From Tautonia sociabilis (lineage in GTDB: Bacteria; Planctomycetota; Planctomycetia; Isosphaerales; Isosphaeraceae): a stretch of DNA of 64,000 nucleotides. Under the pieces are notes generated by a model. That model was not told where the DNA came from and searched no databases. It worked only from the letters and a program-made list of their open reading frames with translations. Of this stretch, positions 26,410-35,495 are shown piece after piece; within the stretch, counting starts at the first letter, position 1, and every line of letters begins with the position of its first letter. The position numbers and the translations under genes are program-made. The stretch covers positions 23,410 through 87,409 of the forward strand of contig NZ_RYZH01000031.1 in NCBI RefSeq assembly GCF_003977685.1, read 5' to 3'.

Positions 26410-28761
26410 TCAACGCTGGAACGGATCCTCCGGCAGTTCCCCCGAGGCCGACGGCCGCTCCCCCGCTCCCCCTCCGATCGGAGGCAGCGGGACCGCATCC
26501 GCCTTGAGGAGGAACACCGCCCCGGGCCCCTCGGCTCCCATCGCGGCGTACCGCACGCCGTCGACGACCGCGCCCAGCCGCACCGTGGCCGACTGCTCCT
26601 CCTCCCCCTCCAGCCCCCGGATCCGCACCTCGACCGCCCGGATCGGAGGCTCCAGGCCCGAGCCCTCGGGCATCGGGCCGTCGTCCTGAGCGATCCGATC
26701 GGCCACCAGCGTCGACAGCGCCGTCACCATCGCCTCGACCCGATCCGCCCCGAAGCCCGGCGGCCACGAGGCGCCGTCCCCTTCCGGCTCCCATCCGCCC
26801 GAGTCTCCCCGGACGAACGCCACCTCCCCCTCCGGGCCCCGCACCGCCACGCGATCGGCCCGGTCGGCCGGGAACGCCAGCAGGCGACGCTCTCGGAACT
26901 CCGCCGCCATGATCGCCAGCAGCTTCGGCCCGATGGTGAACAGGCCCGGCTCCCCCTCCAGGGTCGCGTACCGCTCCCCGTCCCGGCCCGGTACCGGGTC
27001 GCCCACCAGCAGCGTCGTTCTCGATTCCCGCTCGCCCTGCCCCGAGAGCCACGACACGCGGACCGCCGGCCGATCCATGCCGAAGGCCGCACTAGCGTCC
27101 CCCTCGGCCTCGATCCTCCGCTCGGCCCGCAGCCGGGTCAGGGCGTCGACCAGCATCGTCACCGCCAGCCGATCGGCCGGCGCTCGTGTCGGCTCGACCA
27201 CCCGCCATGCCGAGGACGACGCCGACGAGGGGAGCCCCGGCGCTGGCTCCATCCGCTCCAGCGCGATCGACCTCCCGATCCGGCTCAGCTCCACCCGGCG
27301 CACCGCCCTGGGATCCTGCCGGACCATCGTCCGGTCCCGGTAGGCCAGGGCCCCGTCGGGGACCACGTCGCGCACCGTCTCCGGCAAGGCGAGCACCGTC
27401 CCCTCGTCCCCTTCAAGCTGCCCGTACACCAGCTTCTTGCCCGCGTCGTACCGGCCGACCGCCAGGCGGACGTCGGCCGGGCGATCGAACACGCCGTCGG
27501 CCGATCCCGCGTCCTGCTCGCCGTCGTCCAGCCAGGCGGCGAAGGCCGCCCGCGGCGCGTCGATCTCGGCATCCTCGACCTCTTCGATCGGGAAGAAGGC
27601 GGCCGATTCGAGGCCGGTCAGCGTCTCCAGCAGGGTCGCCACGTCGATCGCGTCGGCCGGCCCCTCCTCCGGCGAGACGACCCGCCAGCCCTCGTCCCCC
27701 CGGAGCAGGCGGTAGGTTCGGCCGTCGGCCTCGATCTCCAGCGCCGCCACCTCCGCCGGGCGGAAGTCGACGACCTTGCGGCTCCGCATCGCCTGAGGGT
27801 CGAGCCCCACGTCGGCCACCCCCCGGGCTCGGACCAGCAGCACGTCGTCCTCCCCGTCTCGGCGGGCGTAGAGCAGATCCGCCTTGCCCTCGGGAGCGGC
27901 CCCCAGGTGGGCCACCTGCGGCGCGTCCGGCCCGGTCAGGCCGGCGGGCACCAGGGTGATGGTCGCCCTCGGCGGATCCAGCCCGAAGGGTGAGAGGTCC
28001 TCCACGTCCTCCGCCGCGAACCCCTCCGGCCCGGCCACCGCCTCCAGCTCCGCCAGGTCGGCCAGCAGGCCGTTGATCGCCTCCGCGTTCGCCGGCGCCC
28101 GGAAGGGCGCCACCACCCGCCATCGCCCGCGATCCAGCTCCACCGCCAGGCGTCGTCCGGGCCCCGCGACATCCAGTGACTTCACGTCATACGAATAGAT
28201 GTTGAACAGTGCGCGGTCCCGCCACGCTCCCGGGTCCACGTCGTCCGGCTCCAGCCGGAGCGCGTCGGCCAGCGTCACCGAGCCGCCTTCGGGCCGGACG
28301 TATCGCAGGCGCTCCAGCTCGTCCCCCAGCTCCAGCGCCGCGACCGGCTCCGACTCCCCCTCGCGGTACAGCCGCACCACCCGGGCCGGGGGATCGAGCC
28401 CGAAGCGATCCGGGTCGCCGGCCACGTCGCCGGCCTCGGGGGCCCGCCGCAGCGCCTTCAGGTTGTTCAGCAGGGTTTCGATCCTCCTGGCGTCGGCCCT
28501 CGCCTCGATCGGCTCCGCCACCTGCCACCGATCCGGCCCGGTCCGCTCCAGGACGACCCGGCCGCCGTGCTCGCCCGGCTGCTCGACCTCGACGCGGGCG
28601 ATCTCGCTGGTCTCGACCGCCATCAGCGCTGGCAGCACCCGGACGGCCATCTCGGCGCGCTCGGCCGCCGTGGGCACGTTCGCCCATCGGGCCCACCACA
28701 GTGCGCCCAGGCCGCCGAAGAACAAGACCAGTAAGAAGAGGGTGCTCCGCTTCCCCATCAT
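26410..28761 (-). CDS. DUF4340 protein of a Gld-like ABC operon
   Basis: This 783-residue protein has an N-terminal membrane anchor (STLFLLVLFFGGLGALWWAR). It is followed by repeated DUF4340-type modules with patterns such as RVVLERTGPDRWQVAEP, ARRIETLLNNLKALRR and WRVVEPTRAPADRLAVTMLV. It is the last gene of a four-gene operon with an ABC ATPase, a permease and a GldG-like protein, the usual setting of DUF4340. It is probably attached to the membrane with its repeats outside. Its role may be to assist a gliding-type or envelope ABC exporter; the actual function of DUF4340 is unknown. Confidence 0.78.
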   Translation of the reverse strand: MMGKRSTLFLLVLFFGGLGALWWARWANVPTAAERAEMAVRVLPALMAVETSEIARVEVEQPGEHGGRVVLERTGPDRWQVAEPIEARADARRIETLLNNLKALRRAPEAGDVAGDPDRFGLDPPARVVRLYREGESEPVAALELGDELERLRYVRPEGGSVTLADALRLEPDDVDPGAWRDRALFNIYSYDVKSLDVAGPGRRLAVELDRGRWRVVAPFRAPANAEAINGLLADLAELEAVAGPEGFAAEDVEDLSPFGLDPPRATITLVPAGLTGPDAPQVAHLGAAPEGKADLLYARRDGEDDVLLVRARGVADVGLDPQAMRSRKVVDFRPAEVAALEIEADGRTYRLLRGDEGWRVVSPEEGPADAIDVATLLETLTGLESAAFFPIEEVEDAEIDAPRAAFAAWLDDGEQDAGSADGVFDRPADVRLAVGRYDAGKKLVYGQLEGDEGTVLALPETVRDVVPDGALAYRDRTMVRQDPRAVRRVELSRIGRSIALERMEPAPGLPSSASSSAWRVVEPTRAPADRLAVTMLVDALTRLRAERRIEAEGDASAAFGMDRPAVRVSWLSGQGERESRTTLLVGDPVPGRDGERYATLEGEPGLFTIGPKLLAIMAAEFRERRLLAFPADRADRVAVRGPEGEVAFVRGDSGGWEPEGDGASWPPGFGADRVEAMVTALSTLVADRIAQDDGPMPEGSGLEPPIRAVEVRIRGLEGEEEQSATVRLGAVVDGVRYAAMGAEGPGAVFLLKADAVPLPPIGGGAGERPSASGELPEDPFQR

Positions 28762-28828
28762 CGCCGTGCCCCGGCCGGTGAAGTCTCCTCGTCGCTCGGG
28801 TCCTCCCGAACGACCCGAGTCCGCTGGT

Positions 28829-30640
28829 TCACTCTCTCCGAGCCAAGTACGTCGCGAGGCCTAGCCCCACCAGGATCGACACCGCCATCATCGTCGGCAG
28901 CAGCACCAGCTTCGCCCTCAGGTTCGGCCCGGCCTTGAGCATCCGAGCGGTGTAGGTCCTCGGGGCGATGCCGACCAGATCCGGCCGATCCTGGAGCCAG
29001 CCGACGGCGTTGACCAGCAGGTCCAGGTTCGCGAAGCCCACCTGGGCCACCGTCTGGTTGTCGGCCGCGTCCGGGCTGGCGATCAAGACGAGCCGGGGGG
29101 TGGGCTCGGCGTCCTGGTCGCCGGGGTCGGGGCGGTCGGCCACCGCGGCGGCGACGACGATCGGCCCCGGCCGGTCCGCCTCGCTGTCCCGCTGCGGAGG
29201 GCCGGCCTCGGGGGTCGACTCGACGAACGACGATCGGCTGGTCCGCAGCAGCGGCATCACCAGGAACGCCCCGGACGAAACCGCCCCGAGCTTCGCGTCG
29301 ATCGGCGCCGGGAAGGGCATCAGCACCTGCCTCCGCTCCAGCGGAGCGACGATCGGGGGGTTGTTCCCCCCCGGGGGGATCTCCACCATCGGCAGGTCGG
29401 GCCGCCCCCCCAGCGCGAGCGTCGGATCCACCACCCGGCCGGCCCCGATTCCCACGCCCAGCCCGGCAAGCCACTCCTCCAGCCCGCTCGGCGACCGGTT
29501 CCCCTGGATCACCAGCAGCCGGCCTCCCGTGTCGGAGAACCCCTGGAGCCGGGCGGCCGCCTCCGGGCCGATCGTCTCCTCCGGCGCCGCCACGATCACC
29601 ACCGACGCCCCCTCCGGCACCTGCCCGGCCGGGTTGAAGGCGACCACCTTCATCCCCATCGACTCCAGCCGGGCCCGCAGTTGCCCCAGCCCCGGCCGCC
29701 TCGGGTCCATCGCGTCGATCGACGGCTCGCCGTGCCCGGTCGTCACGGCCACGATCGGCTGCTCCCCCTGTTTCAGGCGGATCAGGGCGGTCGTCAGCGC
29801 GGCCTCTCCCAGGAACGAGGTTTCCGCCACCACGCTCGAGGCCGGATCGTCCCCCATCTCGGCCGCGAACATGTCCGCGTTGCGGACGATGATCCGGCTG
29901 ACGTTGTCCCCCTCGCCGTAGGAGACGATCACGCCGCCCCCCTCGGTCAGCGCCAGCCCCGGCACCTGCTCGGCCAGCTCCCGGGCGCGGTCGGGGTCGT
30001 CATACGGGTTGAGGTAGTCGATCGAGATCCGATCCGGCGCCTCGGCCTGGTACAGCCGCAACAGTTGCCGGACCCGGTCCACCTGGCCCAGCTCCCGCTC
30101 TCCGCTGCCGAAGAAGACGGTGAACGCCACCGGCTCCTCCAGCGTCTGGAGCTGCTGGATGGTCGTCCGCTCCAGGCTGTACGAGCGATCGAGCGACAGG
30201 TCGATCGGCCTCGCCCCGTAGGAGAAGGCCAGCACGTTCCCCACGATCAGGATCCCCGCCAACAGGGCCCCGGTCATCGAGGCGTCGGCGAACCGGGCCA
30301 TCCGCCTCAGGCTCGGGCTGGCGTGCCGGTAGCGCCGGTTCGACCGGATCGTCAGGATCAGGACCGCGAAGGCGGCCGCGAACACGGCGATCGAATGCGG
30401 CACCCCGAACCGCAACGCCACGTATGCCCCCAGTCCGATCCCGAGCATCCCGGCCGTCGTGGCGATCGCCATGCGGTCGCGGTATCCCGGCGGCGGCGCC
30501 TCGGACCCCGGCTCCGACTCGGCCGCCCGGCCCGCCGGCGCGCCCCGGAGGAACCAGTACAGCGCCAGCGCCCCGGCGATCAGCAGCCCGACGACGGCCG
30601 CCGCCTCGCCGCTCAGCAGTTCGAGCACCCGGCCCCCCAT
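28829..30640 (-). CDS. GldG-like ABC-associated membrane protein
   Basis: This 603-residue protein has several N-terminal membrane segments (AAVVGLLIAGALALYWFL, MLGIGLGAYVALRFG, IAVFAAAFAVLILTI). They are followed by a large soluble domain of the ABC_transp_aux/GldG type (LSLDRSYSLERTTIQQLQTL, VAFTVFFGSGERE, IVAVTTGHGEPSIDAMDPRR). A final membrane helix (LLPTMMAVSILVGLGLATYL) closes the protein. It begins 4 nt after the permease stop, so it is coupled to it. GldG works with GldA and GldF in Bacteroidetes gliding; in planctomycetes the cargo of this exporter is not established. Confidence 0.8.
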   Translation of the reverse strand: MGGRVLELLSGEAAAVVGLLIAGALALYWFLRGAPAGRAAESEPGSEAPPPGYRDRMAIATTAGMLGIGLGAYVALRFGVPHSIAVFAAAFAVLILTIRSNRRYRHASPSLRRMARFADASMTGALLAGILIVGNVLAFSYGARPIDLSLDRSYSLERTTIQQLQTLEEPVAFTVFFGSGERELGQVDRVRQLLRLYQAEAPDRISIDYLNPYDDPDRARELAEQVPGLALTEGGGVIVSYGEGDNVSRIIVRNADMFAAEMGDDPASSVVAETSFLGEAALTTALIRLKQGEQPIVAVTTGHGEPSIDAMDPRRPGLGQLRARLESMGMKVVAFNPAGQVPEGASVVIVAAPEETIGPEAAARLQGFSDTGGRLLVIQGNRSPSGLEEWLAGLGVGIGAGRVVDPTLALGGRPDLPMVEIPPGGNNPPIVAPLERRQVLMPFPAPIDAKLGAVSSGAFLVMPLLRTSRSSFVESTPEAGPPQRDSEADRPGPIVVAAAVADRPDPGDQDAEPTPRLVLIASPDAADNQTVAQVGFANLDLLVNAVGWLQDRPDLVGIAPRTYTARMLKAGPNLRAKLVLLPTMMAVSILVGLGLATYLARRE

Positions 30641-30644
30641 CGCG

Positions 30645-31409
30645 TCAGCTCTCCCTGCGCCCTTCGAGCACCTTGACCGCCAGGAACAGCGCGAACACCG
30701 TCACCGACAGGTGCAGCGCCACCACGCGCAGGTCCAGCCGCCCCGAGGCGAACTCCGAGAGCTGCACGTACACCGACAGGAACGACACCGCCTCGGCCCA
30801 TCCCGCCCTCGGCCCGACCACCTGGTTGACCACCGTGATCAGCAGCAGGGACAGCAACGTCACGAACGTCCCCACCGCCGCTTCGACCTGGTTCCTCGTC
30901 GCGGCGCTGAAGGCCACCCCGATGGCGACGAACATCATCCCCATCGTCGTCAGGCCGATCCCCAGCGAGATCAACGGCTCCGGCTCCAGCCGGTATCCCC
31001 CGAACTGCCGCAGGAACGGCAGGTAGATCGCGAACGGGAGCAACAGCGCCAGGTACATGACCACGCCGCCGATCCACTTCCCCAGCACCACCTCCGTCTC
31101 CGACACCGGGACGGTCATCAGCCCCTCGATCGTCCCCGTTCTCCGCTCCTCGGCGATCAGCCGCATCGTCAGGGCCGGCACCGCGATCAAGAGCGCCACC
31201 CAGAACATCCAGCTCCCGGCCACGTAGTAGTTCATCGGGTTCATCGCCCCCGAGAACGACAGCACCGCACGCGGGTCGCTCAGCAGCTCCACCAGCTGGA
31301 AGAAGTCCAGCATCGCGATCACCTGGAAGCCCAGCAGCACGAAGTACGCCATCGGCCTCAGGAAGTACGCCGAAACCTCACGCTGCACCAGGGCGGGAAC
31401 GTGTCTCAT
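30645..31409 (-). CDS. ABC-2 type permease (GldF-like)
   Basis: This 254-residue protein has six predicted membrane helices. The sequence RLIAEERRTGTIEGLMTVPVSETEVVLGKW between helices is the hallmark of ABC-2 permeases. The start MRHVPALVQREVSAYFLRPM, with a cytoplasmic amphipathic helix, is typical of GldF. It pairs with the ATPase gene upstream and the GldG-like gene 4 nt downstream. A G-C-T-T-C-C hexamer repeat sits between the ATPase and this gene. Confidence 0.85.
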   Translation of the reverse strand: MRHVPALVQREVSAYFLRPMAYFVLLGFQVIAMLDFFQLVELLSDPRAVLSFSGAMNPMNYYVAGSWMFWVALLIAVPALTMRLIAEERRTGTIEGLMTVPVSETEVVLGKWIGGVVMYLALLLPFAIYLPFLRQFGGYRLEPEPLISLGIGLTTMGMMFVAIGVAFSAATRNQVEAAVGTFVTLLSLLLITVVNQVVGPRAGWAEAVSFLSVYVQLSEFASGRLDLRVVALHLSVTVFALFLAVKVLEGRRES

Positions 31410-31460
31410 CGGGTCGCCTGTCCGTTCGCCTTCGGTTCTGTCCTGACGCTCATCCCGCCC

Positions 31461-31522
31461 GCTCCCGCTCCCGCTTCCGCTTCCGCTTCCGCTTCTGCTT
31501 CCGCTTCTGCTTCTGCTTCCGC
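31461..31522. repeat. Hexamer microsatellite (GCTTCC/GCTCCC/GCTTCT)
   Basis: About ten copies of a 6-bp unit lie in the 180-nt gap between the ABC ATPase and permease genes. Unit variants progress from GCTCCC to GCTTCC to GCTTCT, suggesting local slippage with divergence. As mRNA on the minus strand it is purine-rich (GGAAGC-type repeats) 50 nt before the permease start. Confidence 0.85.
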
Positions 31523-31589
31523 ACCGCCCCTGGCCGAGCCCCCGCCCCCACTCATCTCGCCTGAGGCGTCTGGCTGATCGGCTCCCGCC

Positions 31590-32567
31590 CTACGCCGCTT
31601 CCCCCTCGTGATCGACCACCACCGCGTCGCGCACCGCCCTGACGAAGCGCTCCTCCAGACTCGACCGAGACAGGTCCAGCCGCCGCAGCGCCCAACCGTT
31701 TTGGACGACCCGACGGGCGATCAGTTCCCGAAGCTCCTCGACCGCCTGCTCATCCCTCGCCCGCACCTCGAAGGCGCACACCCCCGGATCTCCCGCGGCG
31801 GCCCCCTCCACGGCGAGCTTCCGGATGCCCCCCGCCCCCGGGCTCGTCTCCAGCACTCCTCGAACCGCATCCGATGGGCCCCGGACCTCCACCTCGACCG
31901 CCTGCCCCGCCTTCAGCTTCTCCAGCGACTCATCCAGCGCGATCCTCCCCCGGGCAATGATCACCACCCGGCCGCAGACTATCTCCACCTCGGGCAGGAT
32001 GTGCGTGCTCAGCAGGATCGTATGCCGCTTGCCCAGCTCCCGGATCAGCTCCCGGACCTCGCCAATCTGGATCGGGTCCAGCCCCGCCGTCGGCTCGTCC
32101 AGGATGAGGATGTCCGGGTCGCTCAGCAGCGCGTCGGCCAGCCCAACGCGCTGCTTGTACCCCTTCGACAGGTTCCCCACCACCCGGTGCGCCACGTCCT
32201 CCAGGCCGGTCATCTGGATCGCGTCGTCGATCGCCGCCCGCCTCCTCGATCCCGGCACGTCCTTCAGCCGAGATCGGAACCGGAGGAACTCCCGCACCCG
32301 CATCTCCGGGTACAGCGGCACGCTCTCCGGCAAGTAGCCGACCTTCCGGCGCACCGCCAGCGGCTCGTCCAGCACATCGTGCCCCGCCAGCCGAGCCCGG
32401 CCGCTGGTGGGCATCAGGTACGTCGTCAGGATCTTCATCGTCGTCGACTTCCCCGCGCCGTTCGGCCCGAGCAAGCCCACGATCTCCCCCCGGCCGACCG
32501 AGAAGCTCACCCCCTCGACCGCCCTCACCGCGCCGTAGCGCTTCGACAGGTGCTCGACTTCGATCAT
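31590..32567 (-). CDS. ABC transporter ATPase (GldA-like)
   Basis: This 325-residue protein starts at MIEVEHLSKRYGAVRAVEGV; upstream open sequence is repeat-derived. Nucleotide-binding motifs are complete: Walker A GPNGAGKST, signature LSKGYKQRV, Walker B ILILDEPTAGLDP and switch histidine in LLSTHILPEVE. About 90 C-terminal residues (GQAVEVEVRGPSDAVRGVLE onward) form the extra domain typical of GldA/YbhF-type ATPases. It is the first gene of the Gld-like operon. It powers the permease encoded next; the substrate is unknown. Confidence 0.88.
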   Translation of the reverse strand: MIEVEHLSKRYGAVRAVEGVSFSVGRGEIVGLLGPNGAGKSTTMKILTTYLMPTSGRARLAGHDVLDEPLAVRRKVGYLPESVPLYPEMRVREFLRFRSRLKDVPGSRRRAAIDDAIQMTGLEDVAHRVVGNLSKGYKQRVGLADALLSDPDILILDEPTAGLDPIQIGEVRELIRELGKRHTILLSTHILPEVEIVCGRVVIIARGRIALDESLEKLKAGQAVEVEVRGPSDAVRGVLETSPGAGGIRKLAVEGAAAGDPGVCAFEVRARDEQAVEELRELIARRVVQNGWALRRLDLSRSSLEERFVRAVRDAVVVDHEGEAA

Positions 32568-32866
32568 GCCTCGACCCGGGACCGAGTGGCGAGCATCCCC
32601 GACGCGATGCCCCGAGAAGTGTCTGCGGCCGATCGCCGCCGCCTTATTATTCCCCGCCCCCCCCGTCTCCTCAAGGTTGACACCCCGCCACCCCACCAAC
32701 GTCCCCCACCCCTCCCTGACCAGCCCGGCTCCCTCTCCCGATCCTATAGGGAGGCAGAGCGTCCCCCGCGTTCCGGCCAACTCACACCCCGCCCGGACTC
32801 CACGAGCGGCGAGCGCCAGGCACAGAAACACAAAACAGAGGGCAGATAGCAGATGGCGGAGAGCAG

Positions 32867-32936
32867 ATGGCGGATGGCGGATGGCGGATGGCGGATGGCG
32901 GATGGCGGATGGCGGATGGCGGATGGCGGATGGCGG
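32867..32936. repeat. 7-bp tandem repeat (ATGGCGG)10
   Basis: Ten perfect copies of ATGGCGG occupy the start of the long gap before def. They are preceded by imperfect relatives (CAGAGGGCAGATAGCAGATGG, in outline) from about 32,836 that link this array to the GCAGAGGG-type arrays elsewhere. Because 7 is not a multiple of 3, frames cycle and give Met-Ala-Asp-Gly-Gly-Trp-Arg peptides, which are not real proteins. Confidence 0.9.
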
Positions 32937-33039
32937 AAAGAACGCATGGACCCAATCATGCACCACAGATCATCCCAGGCGGTTCCTCCCAGACGGTTCT
33001 CAACGCCCAACCCTCCAGCCGGTCCGTCGCGTGCCGACC

Positions 33040-33208
33040 GCGCGGAGCGAAGCCAATGGGCGGACGCAACTCCTTGTCCTCGAAGAGAAAACCCCGATCC
33101 GACCTCAGCGCACCGGCCCGAGTTCGGCGGCGAGCCGACGAGCGCCGGACGTGCGTTCGATCCGATGGCCAACTCCTCGGCGCACCGTGCGCGGAGCGAA
33201 GCCATTGG
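33040..33208. repeat. Two 20-bp direct repeats in the gap before def
   Basis: GCGCGGAGCGAAGCCAATGG (33040-33059) recurs as GCGCGGAGCGAAGCCATTGG (33189-33208) with one mismatch, 149 bp apart. The gap of 943 nt between the ABC ATPase and def otherwise holds only the 7-bp array and a -10 box; no gene could be supported. The repeats may be an interspersed family or remnants of a duplication. Confidence 0.7.
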
Positions 33209-33444
33209 CGTTCCGCATCCCAAGGAGAAGAAGGAAGATCCGCGATCGTGCCCGAGCGTTCCGCCCGGCGTCCCTTCCGGATCGGGCGGGGGTGTCCGGC
33301 GGCGGTCCCGCTCCGCTCCTCGAGGCGGGAACCCATTTCTCCGGCGCAACGTGTTGCGGGATCGAGGAAATCGCCCAACGGCCCCCGGCGCACCGATCCG
33401 CGTCCCGGGTCGTACCGGCGTGGCATCCGGAGGCGGTGCGGGCC

Positions 33445-33450
33445 TATAAT
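33445..33450 (+). promoter_or_regulatory. Candidate -10 box upstream of def
   Basis: A perfect TATAAT lies 60 nt before the def start in very GC-rich surroundings. No good -35 hexamer is present at 16-18 nt, so this may be a -10-only or activator-dependent promoter. Confidence 0.45.
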
Positions 33451-33510
33451 CGACCGATTCGACCCGGACGGGCCCGGACCGGGCCGTCCCCAGCCCCGGG
33501 AGCGTCTGTC

Positions 33511-34194
33511 GTGCTTCGGATCGTGACCTTCCCGCACCCCGCCCTCCGCTTCCAGAGCGTGCCGGTCCGCCGGATCGACGACGACCTCCGGACGGCCGTC
33601 CGCCAGATGTTCGCACTCATGTATGAAGCCAAGGGGATCGGCCTGGCGGCCAACCAGGTCGCCCTGCCGCTGCGCTTCTTCGTCCTGAACCTGACCGCCG
33701 ACCCCGACCAGCCCGACCAGGAGCAGGTCTTCATCAATCCCGAGATCCTCAAGCGAGAGTCCGTCGTCGAGGAGGAGGAAGGCTGCCTCAGCCTGCCGGC
33801 GCTCTACGGCAAGGTCCGGCGCTCGAAGAAGATCCGGGTCCGAGCCTTCGACCTTCAGGGAAGGCAGGTCGAGCGGGACGTCGACGGCCTGCTCAGCCGG
33901 GCCATCCAGCACGAGTCCGACCACCTCGACGGCACCCTGATCACCGACCGCTTCGACCCTCCGGTCAAGGCCGCCACCGCCGGCAAGCTCCGGGAGATCG
34001 AGCAGGCCTTCCGCAAGGAGCAGTCCTCCGGGCTCTGGCCCGACGACGACGCCATCCAGCGGCGACTCTCCGAGATCGCCCAGCTTGGCGGCGTCCCTCG
34101 AGCGGAGCTCGAATCTCCCCCCGCCCCGGACGCCTCCCTCTGCCCCTCCCCGGGCTCCTCCCCCCCCGAGCCGGCCGACGTGCCCGAACGTTGA
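33511..34194 (+). CDS. def: Peptide deformylase
   Basis: This 227-residue protein with a GTG start removes the formyl group from the N-terminus of new proteins. All three motifs are visible: GIGLAANQV (residues 42-50), EGCLSLP with metal ligand Cys92, and QHESDHLDG with His134, Glu135 and His138. The C-terminal about 55 residues are longer than in typical enzymes and become Pro/Ser-rich. It is followed by fmt 70 nt later, so the formylation and deformylation genes are adjacent, as in many bacteria. The GTG is chosen because the family starts just before the RIVTFPHPALR segment. Confidence 0.92.
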   Translation: MLRIVTFPHPALRFQSVPVRRIDDDLRTAVRQMFALMYEAKGIGLAANQVALPLRFFVLNLTADPDQPDQEQVFINPEILKRESVVEEEEGCLSLPALYGKVRRSKKIRVRAFDLQGRQVERDVDGLLSRAIQHESDHLDGTLITDRFDPPVKAATAGKLREIEQAFRKEQSSGLWPDDDAIQRRLSEIAQLGGVPRAELESPPAPDASLCPSPGSSPPEPADVPER

Positions 34195-34264
34195 TCGCCG
34201 ACTCGTCCCCCTCGCCCCGGCCCCGGGACGATCGCTCCTGGCTCCTCGATCCTGGACCGCTCCC

Positions 34265-35236
34265 ATGCCCCCTCCGCTCCGATTGGTCATGCTCGGCACG
34301 AAGGACTTCGCCCTGCCCACCTTCCTCGCCCTGGTGAAGTCCGGGGCCGAGGTCGTCGCACTGGTCACCCAGCCCGACCGCCCCCAGGGCCGTAAGCAGG
34401 AGCTGATCCCCAGCCGGATCAAGCAGGAGGCCCTCCGCCTGGGGGTCCGGGTCGAGCAGCCGGAGGACGTCAACGCCCCCGAGGGGATCGCCCTGATCCG
34501 ATCGCTGCGCCCCGACCTGCTGGTCACCGCCGCCTACGGCCAGATCCTCTCGGCCGAGCTGCTCGGGGTGCCTCGGCTGGGGGGGATCAACCTGCACGGC
34601 TCGGTCCTGCCAAAGTACCGAGGGGCGGCCCCGGTGGCCCGGGCGATCCAGGCCGGCGAGGCGGAGACCGGCGTCACGGTCATTCAAATGTCACCGAGGG
34701 TCGACGCCGGCGGGATGATCGCCGTCGCTCGGACGCCGATCGGTCTGGACGAGACCGCCGGAGAGCTGGAGGAGCGGCTGGCCCGGCTCGGCGCCCCGCT
34801 GGTCGTCGACGCCATCGCCGCCCTGGCCGACGGCTCGGCCAAGGTCATCCCCCAGGACCCCTCCCTCGCCACCAAGGCGCCGAAGCTCCGCAAGGAGGAC
34901 GGCGTGATCGACTGGACCAGGACCGCGCAGCAGGTCCACGACCTCGTCCGAGCCATGCAGCCGTGGCCGACCGCGTCGACCCACTGGCACTCCACCGCCC
35001 CCGGCAAGCCGCCGACCCGGCTGATCGTCCACCGGACGACGCCGGTGGAGGGCTCCGGCTCCCCCGGCCGGGTGCTCGCCGCCGGCCCCGGGGGGCTCGT
35101 CGTGGCGGCGGGGACGGGGGCGGTGCGGCTGGTCACCCTCCAGGTCCCCGGCAAGAAGGCGATGCCCGCCGCCGAGTTCCTCCGGGGCCACGCCGTGCAG
35201 CCGGGAGACCTCTTCGGACCGGAATCGATCGGATAG
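34265..35236 (+). CDS. fmt: Methionyl-tRNA formyltransferase
   Basis: This 323-residue protein is close to the family length. The N-terminal Rossmann-like catalytic domain shows LVMLGTKDFALPTFLALVKS, the formyl-donor and active-site segment INLHGSVLPKYRGAAPVARA (Asn and His of the catalytic set), and the QMSPRVDAGGMI block. The C-terminal domain (IDWTRTAQQVHDLVRAMQPW, AAEFLRGHAVQPGD) binds initiator tRNA. It transfers formyl from 10-formyl-tetrahydrofolate to Met-tRNA. It lies downstream of def on the same strand. ATG start at MPPPLRLVMLG. Confidence 0.93.
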   Translation: MPPPLRLVMLGTKDFALPTFLALVKSGAEVVALVTQPDRPQGRKQELIPSRIKQEALRLGVRVEQPEDVNAPEGIALIRSLRPDLLVTAAYGQILSAELLGVPRLGGINLHGSVLPKYRGAAPVARAIQAGEAETGVTVIQMSPRVDAGGMIAVARTPIGLDETAGELEERLARLGAPLVVDAIAALADGSAKVIPQDPSLATKAPKLRKEDGVIDWTRTAQQVHDLVRAMQPWPTASTHWHSTAPGKPPTRLIVHRTTPVEGSGSPGRVLAAGPGGLVVAAGTGAVRLVTLQVPGKKAMPAAEFLRGHAVQPGDLFGPESIG

Positions 35237-35241
35237 TGCGG

Positions 35242-35270
35242 TTGTCTTAGGCGCAAGCCCGTCGTACAGT
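35242..35270 (+). promoter_or_regulatory. Candidate promoter for miaB
   Basis: TTGTCT (35242-35247) and TACAGT (35265-35270) are separated by 17 nt. Each matches four of six consensus bases. The leader to the miaB ATG would be about 220 nt and shows no other clear feature. Confidence 0.4.
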
Positions 35271-35495
35271 GGAGTCCTCTCGAATCGCATCGCACCCAGG
35301 GAAGAGCCCGCCTGAAGCCCCCCGCCTCCCGCCCGGCCGGATGCCCCGAGACCCGCGGAGGCGCGTTCCCAACCCCGAAATGCCGCGATAAACTGGGATG
35401 GTTGCCGGCACCCGTGCGGCCCCGCCGGATCGTCCCTTCGCCTTCGCCCATCGCTTGACCGGCGGCAGATCGTCCCGCCGGACCGGAGCCTGACG

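Noticed and set aside
32853..33526. Plus-strand frames with Met-Ala-Asp-Gly-Gly-Trp-Arg repeats extending towards def.
   Set aside because: They come from the 7-bp array; def itself starts at the GTG at 33511 just before its first conserved block.
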